From the IMG/VR virus record IMGVR_UViG_3300025131_009739, positions 101,873-165,872 of that record: a stretch of 64,000 nt of DNA, one strand, 5' to 3'. Origin of the DNA: a virus. Under the pieces are notes generated by a model. The model saw only the letters and a program-made list of their open reading frames with translations, was not told the DNA's origin and did no database searches. Shown one piece after another: positions 17,607-26,417 of this stretch (positions are counted from its first letter, which is position 1; every line of letters starts with the position of its first letter). Position numbers and translations under genes: made by a program.

Positions 17607-17975
17607 TTAAGATGGGCAGCCAGCTGTAACGCAGCCACCTGGTGGAGGACTCGGACTGTCTTTTTCTGCTTTGAAAGAAGTCCCGCAGGCGCAACTTTTA
17701 ACTGCTTTAGAATTATCAAATTTAAAGCCAGATTGATGCAAAGACTCAACATAATCTACTACTGTTTCTCTTAATTGAAAGCTGCTATAAGGATTTAAAT
17801 AAATTTTAACCTTCCCCAAGTTAACTATAATATCATCAGGCTTAGAGCTTTCATCTACTTCAATGGTATAAGAAAGCCCCGAACAACCACCGCCGACGAC
17901 GCCTACTCTAACGATGTCTTCAGAATCTAAAGCAGATTCTAGCTTTTTGATCGCAGCGGCTGTAAAAGTGATCAC
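17607..17975 (-). CDS. A-type iron-sulfur carrier (IscA/ErpA/HesB family)
   Basis: 122 residues with the three invariant Cys: C31 in GGGCSGLSY and C95/C97 in KSCACGTSF, the A-type Fe-S carrier pattern. A 20-residue Pro/Gly/Cys tail with two more Cys (GGCVTAGCPS) extends beyond the normal C-terminus. It sits three bases from the radical SAM gene, and A-type carriers deliver [4Fe-4S] clusters to target enzymes, so it may mature that enzyme. Confidence 0.9.
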   Translation of the reverse strand: MITFTAAAIKKLESALDSEDIVRVGVVGGGCSGLSYTIEVDESSKPDDIIVNLGKVKIYLNPYSSFQLRETVVDYVESLHQSGFKFDNSKAVKSCACGTSFKAEKDSPSPPPGGCVTAGCPS

Positions 17976-17978
17976 CTT

Positions 17979-19310
17979 CTATGCACTCCTAATTGAATCT
18001 TCGATGACATTGAATTTTTTGAGATCTTTGCCTTTAATTGTAATCAAAGGAGCGCTTTCCCATGTTGGGTTTGATTTTCCGCAACCGCTGCCTGCTTTAA
18101 CGTCTCCCATATTGCTCTTATCAATAAAGTCATCTTCTGTAAGAATACTGTCATATCTTACTGGAACTTCTGAGTCGCCATAAGTTTTTGAAATAACATT
18201 TTGAATAAAACCCTTATCAACGCCACAAATGCATGGCATATTTTTCCTAGGATCAAACCACTTAATGTTCAGTCCTCTATTAATGATACCTTCTAGTGGT
18301 TCTTCAAAAAAGTTTCCAAGAGATACATGTTGATAAGGACATGGCATAACATCGCCATATCTAGAAATTGGAACCATTCTTTTTACAGCAATACACCCGA
18401 TATCTCTTCCGTAAGATGGTGTCATGTGTGTGAAAATATCATACTCTTCTTCAAACTTTTGTAGAATAGCTCCTTCCTTCTCTGTCATCATTTGCTCTGT
18501 TTGATTTTCAAAGGCGCCAACTGGTTTTGCATAAACAACATAAGTACCAACTTTCTTCTCCTTTGCAAACTCTAGAAAATCAACCCATTCGTCTGTATAG
18601 ATTCTATCCTTCCAAATAACAGTTGAAAGAATAACGTGCAAATCGGCTTCTTTACAAGCATCGATTGCTCTCATAGTTCTATCAAATGATCCCGGCTTGC
18701 GCCTAAATGTATCATGAGCTTCGGCAGTAATACCATCCAAACTCAGCTGTACTTTATCAATGCCTATTTTCTTTAAGTGGCTAGCTTTTTTTACATCCAA
18801 ATTCCATCCATTGGAATCAATAACCAAATAAAATTTTTCTGGATTAATTGCTTCGACCAACTGATCAAAGTCTTTCATAATCAAAGGTTCGCCACCGGTG
18901 ATCACGAAGTTAGCCAAACCCATTTCATCCGCTTCTTTTGAGAGTCTTCTCACATCGTCCATCTCAAATTTTCGTCTGCCAGAAGCCTCTTCCCAGTCTC
19001 TAGGAACATAAAATTTATCAATGCAACAATGTTCGCAATCCATATTACACATATAATCATATTGAAATTGAATGATAGCAATGCTCTGCCCATTTGCAAT
19101 CTTTTCAGGATATTTCTTCATTTTTTCATATACATATGGTTTATAATTTTTTAACCAAACTTGACGCAAAGACTCATCTTTAACAGTTGTGTTTTGCATC
19201 ACTTTCCCTTCTGCCATTGCTTGCAGCTCTTCTTTAGAGTAAACTGGTGCCTGGTCATATTTATTTCCCTCTAATGGGGTTTGAAAAATTGTATCGTGTG
19301 AATTAGACAT
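17979..19310 (-). CDS. Radical SAM enzyme with SPASM-like C-terminus
   Basis: 443 residues. C88-x3-C92-x2-C95 (YMCNMDCEHCC) is the radical SAM cluster motif, followed by VITGGEPL and LSLDGITAEAHDTFR. C-terminal Cys groups (MPCPYQHVSLGNF, MPCICGVDKG, GSGCGKSNP) suggest auxiliary Fe-S clusters of the SPASM/twitch type. Such enzymes mature peptides or dehydrogenate sugars. Here the location within a sugar cluster and next to an Fe-S carrier suggests glycan or surface-peptide modification; substrate unknown. Confidence 0.85.
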   Translation of the reverse strand: MSNSHDTIFQTPLEGNKYDQAPVYSKEELQAMAEGKVMQNTTVKDESLRQVWLKNYKPYVYEKMKKYPEKIANGQSIAIIQFQYDYMCNMDCEHCCIDKFYVPRDWEEASGRRKFEMDDVRRLSKEADEMGLANFVITGGEPLIMKDFDQLVEAINPEKFYLVIDSNGWNLDVKKASHLKKIGIDKVQLSLDGITAEAHDTFRRKPGSFDRTMRAIDACKEADLHVILSTVIWKDRIYTDEWVDFLEFAKEKKVGTYVVYAKPVGAFENQTEQMMTEKEGAILQKFEEEYDIFTHMTPSYGRDIGCIAVKRMVPISRYGDVMPCPYQHVSLGNFFEEPLEGIINRGLNIKWFDPRKNMPCICGVDKGFIQNVISKTYGDSEVPVRYDSILTEDDFIDKSNMGDVKAGSGCGKSNPTWESAPLITIKGKDLKKFNVIEDSIRSA

Positions 19311-19313
19311 TTA

Positions 19314-19646
19314 TTATTTCCTTACTCCGCCGCGATATGAGTGGGTTGATAAGTCTGTTTCTTTGGAAGAATTTTCATTTTCTAAGACTTCAATCTTGCT
19401 TACAGGCACAAACCATATTTTTCCGCTTTCGTCTTTTACTCTGTATTGCGGGTTGATTCTTCCTCGAATATCATCTATAAAAACCTCACTTCCTTCAACT
19501 AAAGTTGTCGTTGTTCCATCTTTATTTGCGCTTGCAATGTCTTCAGAAATTACTCCGACGTGATTAATCACTCTCGACCATTTTTTACTATTTTCTTTAT
19601 GCCAAATTTCTCCTGTGACATTAGATATAAATTCTTTTTGTGCCAT
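19314..19646 (-). CDS. Hypothetical protein upstream of the radical SAM gene
   Basis: 110 residues, beta-rich: EISNVTGEIWHKENSK-like N-terminus, then a KIWFVPVSKIEVLE strand pair reminiscent of the small SH3-like barrels seen elsewhere in this genome. No catalytic motif. It is three bases upstream of the radical SAM gene and so could be its partner or substrate carrier, but no Cys or core-peptide signature supports that. Confidence 0.5.
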   Translation of the reverse strand: MAQKEFISNVTGEIWHKENSKKWSRVINHVGVISEDIASANKDGTTTTLVEGSEVFIDDIRGRINPQYRVKDESGKIWFVPVSKIEVLENENSSKETDLSTHSYRGGVRK

Positions 19647-19701
19647 CGGCCCTTCCTCTAGATAATTAGTTTGTCTTTAATATAACATATTTACTTTTTT
19701 T

Positions 19702-20838
19702 TTAAAAGACTTTTTCTAATCCTGTGTCTCTCAATATAGAAACCTTTAAAGATTTGTCAAAGTTTTTACGTATCTTTTTAGCTACTTCATCAGAATAACT
19801 CGCTGCCATAACAACAACTGCTTCGACCGGGTTGGTTTCTAGATTTTCTGCAGAGACGATTGGAACGTGTGTAGCAGGAGTATACTTGCCTTGTTTAAAC
19901 GGGGCGTCATCTACAACATATTTTATTTTATCTTTTAAGTCTGCTAAAGCAATAACTGCTAATGCCTGATGGCCAGCTCCCCACACTGCCACACTTTCAA
20001 AATTATCAACATATTGTTTTATTTCATTTTTAATATATTCTTGATGTTTTTGAAAATCCGATATATCTAACTTCTTTCTTTTTCTAACGACTGCTGAAAT
20101 AATATAATCATACCAAATTTCATTACATTCAACAACCTCAAGCCCATTGTGAATTAATGCTGCTTCCAAAGTATCTTTTGTAAAATAAAATAAATGGTCA
20201 TTTATAAATTCTGAAAAAAGTTTATTTTGTATAATCATGTTGAAATTAGGCACCTCGATAAGACCTATTCCATCATCAGTTAAATTATTTACTATACCTT
20301 TAAGGACAATATTTGGATCTGGCAAATGCTCGAAAAAATTCATTATGAAAAATGCTTCGAAAGGGTGCCCTTGTATAGAATCTTTATCATTTTCAATATA
20401 TTTTTTTGAAACATTCAAACCATTTGAAACGCAATGATCAACTGACTCCTGTGAATATTCTATACCATATGCCTCAACGCCAGATTCATTCATAAGAGAT
20501 AAATATTCTCCCTTGCCGCAACCAACTTCTAAAACCTTTTTACCATAAAGATTATATTTTTCTACAAAGTTCTCAAATTGTTTTAACCTGAACTCTCTCA
20601 TTTCTTCTGAAAACGCTGCAGCTCTTATAACCTCTTTATAATATGACACAGGATCATTCATTAGTTGTACTAATCCGCAGCCAGAACACTGGTATACATC
20701 TAAATCAACCCCATTGTCATATTGTAGGGAATCTCTATCTGGCATGTTTTGTGCCGCCTTTGGCATATTTTTATATTGCAAAAGAGGTTCTTCAAAAAGA
20801 TTATTCTTGCAAACTCTACATTTATTTTTAGTATTCAA
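19702..20838 (-). CDS. Sugar C-methyltransferase-like protein
   Basis: 378 residues. The N-terminus has two Cys pairs (CRVCKNN and CSGCGLVQL) forming the zinc site typical of NDP-hexose C-methyltransferases (TylC3/NovU type). VLEVGCGKGEYLSLM is the SAM motif, and a C-terminal AVWGAGHQALAVIALADL Rossmann-like domain follows. These enzymes methylate C3 of 4-keto-deoxy sugars, which fits the RfbH and Gmd products in this cluster. Confidence 0.75.
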   Translation of the reverse strand: MNTKNKCRVCKNNLFEEPLLQYKNMPKAAQNMPDRDSLQYDNGVDLDVYQCSGCGLVQLMNDPVSYYKEVIRAAAFSEEMREFRLKQFENFVEKYNLYGKKVLEVGCGKGEYLSLMNESGVEAYGIEYSQESVDHCVSNGLNVSKKYIENDKDSIQGHPFEAFFIMNFFEHLPDPNIVLKGIVNNLTDDGIGLIEVPNFNMIIQNKLFSEFINDHLFYFTKDTLEAALIHNGLEVVECNEIWYDYIISAVVRKRKKLDISDFQKHQEYIKNEIKQYVDNFESVAVWGAGHQALAVIALADLKDKIKYVVDDAPFKQGKYTPATHVPIVSAENLETNPVEAVVVMAASYSDEVAKKIRKNFDKSLKVSILRDTGLEKVF

Positions 20839-21721
20839 ATTTTTTTCCTAATAAAATTTCTTCTTTTAAAATGTGCTTGTTTTCTTCGTACCATTTATAC
20901 ATATTTCTAAGTGAAACATCAATTGGAGTAAGTGTCAAATCTTTTATTTCGTTTAAAAGTAAAGAATTGTCTCCACTATATTCTCTTCCAGAACCACCAA
21001 CTGTTATTTCTAAATCTTTTGAAGATATCTTTACAACTTTCTCTGCAACTTCTCTCCAAGCAAATGGCCTTCCGTGGCAAACATTGTATACGTTTTTTTT
21101 AGGTTTATTTTCTATAAACCATTCTATAACCTTAACAAGATCGTCGATATATAAGAAATCATATAAAGAATCTTGTTTAACATGAATTGGCATGCCAAGC
21201 GCGGCCTTACTACTAATATTAGAAATAAAACGATATCTCCAATCATCATATTTTCCAAACACAGCAAAGAGTCTAAGATTGTACACATTGTTGCTCGCTT
21301 GAGCATGTTTTGTCATCATATATTTTGATAGACCATATTGGTCTTTAGGAACGTGTTTATCAAAATAATCTTCATCCATCAACGACTTCCAGTTGTCGCG
21401 ATCAAATTCAGCACCAGAACCAAAAAAAATCATTTTATCAAAATAGTCTCCACATCTTGCAACATTAGAAAACATCCTTAAGTTCATCTCTAAAACTTTA
21501 TTTGGTTCTTTTGTAGTAAAATTAGGAGCAGCATCATAGTTTACAGCATTAATGACCACATCAAAATTATTCTTTTTAATGTAAGAAAAAACACTTTCTG
21601 AATCTAAAACATCTAGTTCTTTTCTACCTGGAGTATAAAAGTCATATTTGTCCTTAAGATTTTCAAATATATTTTTTGCTATAAAACCAGAACCGCCTGT
21701 AACCAAAACTTTTTTAGTCAT
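20828..21721 (-). CDS. NAD-dependent epimerase/dehydratase-family sugar reductase
   Basis: About 297 residues: VLVTGGSGFIAKNIF cofactor loop, VINAVNYDAAPN, FGSGAEFDRD and YGLSKYMMTKH (Tyr-x3-Lys). It directly follows, with an eight-base overlap, the acetolactate-synthase-like gene. Pairs of this kind occur in branched-sugar pathways (YerE/YerF), where the SDR reduces the branched keto sugar. The assignment to that step is inference. Confidence 0.75.
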   Translation of the reverse strand: MTKKVLVTGGSGFIAKNIFENLKDKYDFYTPGRKELDVLDSESVFSYIKKNNFDVVINAVNYDAAPNFTTKEPNKVLEMNLRMFSNVARCGDYFDKMIFFGSGAEFDRDNWKSLMDEDYFDKHVPKDQYGLSKYMMTKHAQASNNVYNLRLFAVFGKYDDWRYRFISNISSKAALGMPIHVKQDSLYDFLYIDDLVKVIEWFIENKPKKNVYNVCHGRPFAWREVAEKVVKISSKDLEITVGGSGREYSGDNSLLLNEIKDLTLTPIDVSLRNMYKWYEENKHILKEEILLGKKFEY

Positions 21722-23498
21722 CGGCAATTTTCATATTTGCATTAAATTCTTCTCGATCCAAAAGAGGCAAAAGATCTTCCATTGGTAATGCGATAAACGT
21801 GCCATCTTCTCTTTTATGTGTTGAATTTCTTGGCAAAGTTTCATGAGTGTGCAACATCATAACTTCACAAACAACGGGGCCATCTTCATCTAGCACTTCT
21901 TGAACTTGTTCATAAATATTATCTTGGTCCGTTATCCTAAAATATTTTATACCATAAGAATTAGAAATCTTTTCAAAACTAGGCAAAGTAACTCCACTGT
22001 TTTCTCCGCTAGCAAATTCATTTTTAAAATGCTTTTCTTGAGAATTCCTTATAGAAACATATCCCCCATTATTTAATACAAAATATTTGATTGGTAAATT
22101 TAGTCTTCTAACTGTTTCTAACTCTTGAATGTTCATTACAAAGCCGCCGTCTCCGTCGATACAAATAGTATGTCGGCGCTCTCCGGCGATACAGCCGCCA
22201 ATGGATGCCGCAATACCAAAACCCATTGCGCCCAGTCCTTCGCTGTTAAATATTCTCATGCCTTTCGTAACTTTAAAAGATTGCATAGTGACTTCACTAC
22301 AACAGCCTGAACTTCCAGGTATTAACAAGTCTGTCGGTTTAGCCAAATCAGATAGAACATCTATTAAAACGTAATTGTTGACATGTTCCTTTTGTTCCCA
22401 ATATTCAGGAACAATAACAGGATATTTAGCTTGCCATTCTTTGCACTGTTGAAGCCACTTTGGAAATTCATTATTTTTTTGTTCTTTTTGATTCAATGCT
22501 TCTTCTATAAAATCTCCAGCATCAAAATCTATAGAACAGTCAACATGAAATTGCATTTTTTCAATTTCGGCAGGGTCAATATCAACAATTACTTTCTTTG
22601 CTTTTCTTGCAAAGTTTTTGTGGTTAAACGCTGTTTGACCATGATCCAATCTTGCACCAATAGATATAAACAAATCGGCAGTTTGTTGAGAAAAATTAGC
22701 TCCTCTTTGTGCCGCTAATCCCGGGCGCCCTACAAAAAGTGGATGTTCTTCTTCCATAAAATCTAACGACTTCCACGTTGTCATGACAGGAATATTTAAG
22801 AAATTAGCTAATTCTAAAAATTTCTCTTCAGCATTTGCAGATCTTATTCCATTGCCGGCAAGAATAACAGGTCTTTTGGAACTGTTTAATAATTCGTAAA
22901 AATAAGAAACTTTTTGTTTTAGTTCTTGCGTTCTATCTTCTTCTGACTCTTGTTCATATGACTTAAGTAAATTTATATCAATCTCTGTTGACTGGATATC
23001 AAGAGGTATCTCAATCCATACGGGGCCTTGACGACCAGTTGTTGCCAAATGCCAAGCTTTTTCTAAAACTGATTTAATATCATAAGGATTTAATACTGTA
23101 GTCGCATATTTTGTGATTGGTTTAACAATACTGACTACATCTATTTCCTGAAATCCTATTTGTCTTACTTTTTTGTCTCCTCTAACATCTTTACTCTGTA
23201 CTTGTCCTGAAAAGACAATCACAGGAATCGAATCAAGCCATGCTGACGCTATCCCGGTAATAGTGTTCGTTGCTCCCGGGCCGGCAGTAACAAGACAAAC
23301 TCCCGGCGAGTTATTGTATTGTGCATATGCCTCTGCTGCGATGGCTGCTGCTTGTTCGTGCAAAGTACAAACATAATTTATATCACTCTTTCCAACAGAG
23401 TCTATTAATGGTAAACAAAAGCCACCAGAAAGAGTAAAAATGTCTTTAATACCTTTTGTTTCCAAAAATGAAACAACGTAATCTGATAGTTTTGTCAT
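21714..23498 (-). CDS. Acetolactate-synthase-like ThDP-dependent enzyme
   Basis: 594 residues with the complete three-domain architecture of the AHAS family: GFCLPLIDSV and LHEQAAAIAAEAYAQ (Glu that activates ThDP), GPGATNTITGIASAW, and the ThDP/Mg motif GDGGFVMNIQELET...LNNGGYVS. Its location in a sugar cluster beside an SDR and an RfbH-like 3-dehydrase suggests a YerE-like role, adding a two-carbon acetyl unit from pyruvate to a 3,6-dideoxy-4-keto sugar, rather than amino-acid synthesis. Plain acetolactate synthase is the alternative. Confidence 0.85.
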   Translation of the reverse strand: MTKLSDYVVSFLETKGIKDIFTLSGGFCLPLIDSVGKSDINYVCTLHEQAAAIAAEAYAQYNNSPGVCLVTAGPGATNTITGIASAWLDSIPVIVFSGQVQSKDVRGDKKVRQIGFQEIDVVSIVKPITKYATTVLNPYDIKSVLEKAWHLATTGRQGPVWIEIPLDIQSTEIDINLLKSYEQESEEDRTQELKQKVSYFYELLNSSKRPVILAGNGIRSANAEEKFLELANFLNIPVMTTWKSLDFMEEEHPLFVGRPGLAAQRGANFSQQTADLFISIGARLDHGQTAFNHKNFARKAKKVIVDIDPAEIEKMQFHVDCSIDFDAGDFIEEALNQKEQKNNEFPKWLQQCKEWQAKYPVIVPEYWEQKEHVNNYVLIDVLSDLAKPTDLLIPGSSGCCSEVTMQSFKVTKGMRIFNSEGLGAMGFGIAASIGGCIAGERRHTICIDGDGGFVMNIQELETVRRLNLPIKYFVLNNGGYVSIRNSQEKHFKNEFASGENSGVTLPSFEKISNSYGIKYFRITDQDNIYEQVQEVLDEDGPVVCEVMMLHTHETLPRNSTHKREDGTFIALPMEDLLPLLDREEFNANMKIADD

Positions 23499-23499
23499 T

Positions 23500-23961
23500 T
23501 TAGCTTTTTATTTCTACTAACTCTAAAGCGCATCTAATGCCAGTACTTGGCGGTACTCTATAACCAAAAAAAGTATGGAAGCTGCTAGCTCCTTCTTCTC
23601 CATATGCTAGTCCGGGAGGTATTATTAATTTTCTTTTTTCGCCAACTTTCATGTCTAAAAATGCCTCATCAAAACCTTTTATTGAATCACCCTTTTTATA
23701 TAAATCGTCTTTTGGCGTTTCTTGTCCAATAACAAAATCAACAGGACCATTAAAAGGCTTATCTTCATATGTATCATCACAAAGCTCATCTACATATTCT
23801 TCGTTTTCATAATCATAATTTGATGTAGTGGTACCTTTAGAAAAGCATATTTCATAATGAGCTGATACTGTCTGTCCAACAACTGGCTTTTCTCCCGCAC
23901 CTTCATGAACCTTCTTCATTTTCAAACCGCTTTGTGTTGCTGGCATATCATCAAAAGTCAT
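23500..23961 (-). CDS. FKBP-type peptidyl-prolyl isomerase
   Basis: 153 residues. VSAHYEICFSKGT, FVIGQ, IKGFDEAFLDMKVGEKRKLI and PPGLAYGEEGA follow the FKBP fold. A 25-residue acidic insert with DYENEEYVDELCDD sits in the loop after the second strand, and a short insert precedes VPPSTGI. No signal peptide is present, so a cytoplasmic folding role is likely. It is an unusual gene for a sugar cluster. Confidence 0.8.
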   Translation of the reverse strand: MTFDDMPATQSGLKMKKVHEGAGEKPVVGQTVSAHYEICFSKGTTTSNYDYENEEYVDELCDDTYEDKPFNGPVDFVIGQETPKDDLYKKGDSIKGFDEAFLDMKVGEKRKLIIPPGLAYGEEGASSFHTFFGYRVPPSTGIRCALELVEIKS

Positions 23962-24157
23962 TGTCTATTTCCTCGTCTAACATATCGTGAACCGTCTTTA
24001 GATAACCAAGACATTTTTCAATTTTATCTTTTAATCTCATGTTTTCTTCTAAAAGCTCACGATATAAATCTCTGTAGTTATCTTTAAACGGAGCAACAGC
24101 ACCTTCGCTGTACCCTGTTTGATCTACTACTTTTTTTGTACCATCAGGTTGGCTCAT
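23951..24157 (-). CDS. Small coiled-coil hypothetical protein
   Basis: 68 residues with a helical stretch (YRELLEENMRLKDKIEKCLG) likely to form a coiled coil. It overlaps the FKBP gene by 11 bases. No domain recognised. Confidence 0.5.
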   Translation of the reverse strand: MSQPDGTKKVVDQTGYSEGAVAPFKDNYRDLYRELLEENMRLKDKIEKCLGYLKTVHDMLDEEIDNDF

Positions 24158-24170
24158 TTTATTCCTCCTA

Positions 24171-25679
24171 TTAAATCCAATGTGTTATAAAAGTCTTTCT
24201 ATTGTTATTGCTTTGTATCTCTAAGTCTGTATAATAAGAATCGTTTGTGTAGTGTGTTGAAGAAACTTCTTCAATAACACACCCATTCCTAGTAGCAAAC
24301 TCATGTCTAACTTCTGGCTCGATAGTAACTACATCTCCCTTCTTGAGAGCATGTAACTTTTCATTTAAATATAAGTCGACATCCCCATATAAAACAACAA
24401 AAGTTTCTTCCTTCTTTTTGTGATATTGTTCAGGATGTTTTTGTCCCGGAAGTGCAATAATCAATTTTTTACAATATTCACGGTTGATAACTGTAATCAT
24501 GGTTATCCCTGTTTCATAAAAATTATCAATTCCATAATGATGGGAAATCTCTAAATTTGCTTGGCCGGGGTGAACAACATTTGATTTGGCCAAAAAATTC
24601 TTTACTTTTTGAACTATGTTCCAAATTTTTTCTCTTGTTTCAACTTTATATGCGCTGCCTAGAATAGGTTCATTTATTTCATATGTTCTGTTAGCAATAT
24701 AATGTGTATATTTTGACATATCATTTGCTAAAATTTGTTCTGGTTGTGCTGGCCACGCATAAAAAACATTTGTTCGATCAATGGATTCGCCTTCTTCGAT
24801 TTTTCTTTTGGCAAACGCGCCTCTCTTGAATTGTCTTAAGTCGCCAAGTTCTTTATCACTATTATTATGACGCTCTCCAGATACTCCACACATTTTTATT
24901 GCCTCTGCTGCTGAGTGTAACCACTTTTTGACTTGTTCTGGAGTAGCAGAATAAGCATTTTTAGAATATTGTTCTGTTTCCAGTGCAACATGTTTTTCAA
25001 AAACTTTTACACCTTTAGCAATTGCTAATTTAATTACATCAAAATTATTTGGATCTTCGTGAGTCGAAAAACCAATAGTCACGTCCTGATATCTGTCATT
25101 GAGAAAATCAATTTGATTTAATTGTAGAGAATTTACTTTGGTGGGGTATTCTCCAACACAATGCATGATTGCAAATTTCTTATTTCTATTTTTAAAGAAA
25201 CTGATAACATTGTCTATATCGTTCAAGGAAGACCCGGCAGTAGACGCAATTGTAGGCAAATTTAATTCTACCACTTTATTTAAAAGTGGCCAATCAGTAA
25301 AAGAACAACTTGCAACTTTAATATAATCGAAATTTAATTTTGCTATTAAATCAACTGACGGCTCGTCAAAAGCAGTACAAATTGTTTTAAAGCCATGATT
25401 TTGAGCTTCTGTTTTAAGAAGATTAAAATCATCTTCACTCAGCCTCGTTTCTGAAAATCTTTTTACATATTTTAAATCAGTTCTGTCCTTATAATCAGGA
25501 TGAATAAAAGAATCAATATCCCTAAACTGAAACTTGACTGCGTATTGAAAAGCTTTTATATTTAATTCGTTTACAATTTCTGAATATTTTCGAATCATAT
25601 CTAAGCCATGTTGAACATCTCCCATATGATTGTTAGCAAATTCAAAAATAAATAAATTTTCAAACTCTACATGTTCCAT
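24171..25679 (-). CDS. NeuB-family synthase fused to SAF and cupin domains
   Basis: About 502 residues in three parts. Residues 1-270 form a NeuB-like barrel (FEFANNHMGDVQHGL, FQFRDIDSFI, IASTAGSSLNDI, MHCVGEYPT, IGFSTHE, FEKHVAL). An SAF-like segment follows (KRGAFAKRKIEEGESI). From about 400 comes a cupin (PEQYHKKKEETFVVLYGDVDLYL, KKGDVVTIEPEVRHEF). Such fusions are known in nonulosonic-acid clusters and may act on an unusual acid sugar. The start at 25679 has GGAG six bases upstream. It is distinct from the short NeuB at 10810-11649. Confidence 0.75.
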   Translation of the reverse strand: MEHVEFENLFIFEFANNHMGDVQHGLDMIRKYSEIVNELNIKAFQYAVKFQFRDIDSFIHPDYKDRTDLKYVKRFSETRLSEDDFNLLKTEAQNHGFKTICTAFDEPSVDLIAKLNFDYIKVASCSFTDWPLLNKVVELNLPTIASTAGSSLNDIDNVISFFKNRNKKFAIMHCVGEYPTKVNSLQLNQIDFLNDRYQDVTIGFSTHEDPNNFDVIKLAIAKGVKVFEKHVALETEQYSKNAYSATPEQVKKWLHSAAEAIKMCGVSGERHNNSDKELGDLRQFKRGAFAKRKIEEGESIDRTNVFYAWPAQPEQILANDMSKYTHYIANRTYEINEPILGSAYKVETREKIWNIVQKVKNFLAKSNVVHPGQANLEISHHYGIDNFYETGITMITVINREYCKKLIIALPGQKHPEQYHKKKEETFVVLYGDVDLYLNEKLHALKKGDVVTIEPEVRHEFATRNGCVIEEVSSTHYTNDSYYTDLEIQSNNNRKTFITHWI

Positions 25680-26413
25680 TTCTTTCTCCAATAATTTCGT
25701 ACAATTTCATCATATTTTATTTCATCTTGATGCACATCCCAAGTACATTGTTCGGAATGCCACCTGTAATAATAACCTAAAAAAACATTAACAGGATATA
25801 TAAAAACGTTATTTTCGGCAAATCCACAAAATATGTCATAATCACCTGCTCCTGCTTCTTGTATGCCACTATTTTTATGGGCTTCTCCGCCATATGGAGT
25901 CCAATTCATCAAGGGATATAAGCTTTTGTGATACACTACAGAAGGGGTATTAACTGGACTTCTTATCATACACTGTTTTTTGAAATCTGTTAAACTTTTA
26001 TAAAAATATGTTTGTTGGTCGGCAGTGTTTCCATTCCTAACTCCAATTATGGGACTTTGTATACATTTAATTTTTTCTAGATCGTGAGTAAGTATCTTCA
26101 TACAATTTGATATATAATCGTTTGAGATATAATCGTCTGTTGACAAGAAAGTTATATAATCTGTTTCTAAAGTTTCAAAAGAATCATCTACCGCTTCTCT
26201 ATATGAATTCTTATATATATTTGGCACTTGATGCACAGTTATTTTTTCATGTTTTTTTTCCAGCTCCAGTAAATATTCATACGTTCCATCTGTGCTCTCA
26301 TTATCATATGCATGTATATCATAATTCTCATAAGTCTGCTGTAAGGCAGAATTAACACATTGATCGATATATTTCATTGAATTATAACATGGAATAACAA
26401 TTGATATTTTCAT
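25667..26413 (-). CDS. Family 2 glycosyltransferase
   Basis: About 248 residues: MKISIVIPCYNSMKYIDQCV, HAYDNESTDGTYEYL and ITFLSTDDYIS (DxD-like) are standard GT2 motifs, followed by GAGDYDIFCGFAE. The start at 26413 has GGGTGA upstream. It transfers an unknown sugar in the surface-glycan pathway. Confidence 0.85.
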   Translation of the reverse strand: MKISIVIPCYNSMKYIDQCVNSALQQTYENYDIHAYDNESTDGTYEYLLELEKKHEKITVHQVPNIYKNSYREAVDDSFETLETDYITFLSTDDYISNDYISNCMKILTHDLEKIKCIQSPIIGVRNGNTADQQTYFYKSLTDFKKQCMIRSPVNTPSVVYHKSLYPLMNWTPYGGEAHKNSGIQEAGAGDYDIFCGFAENNVFIYPVNVFLGYYYRWHSEQCTWDVHQDEIKYDEIVRNYWRKKWNM

Positions 26414-26417
26414 TTTT

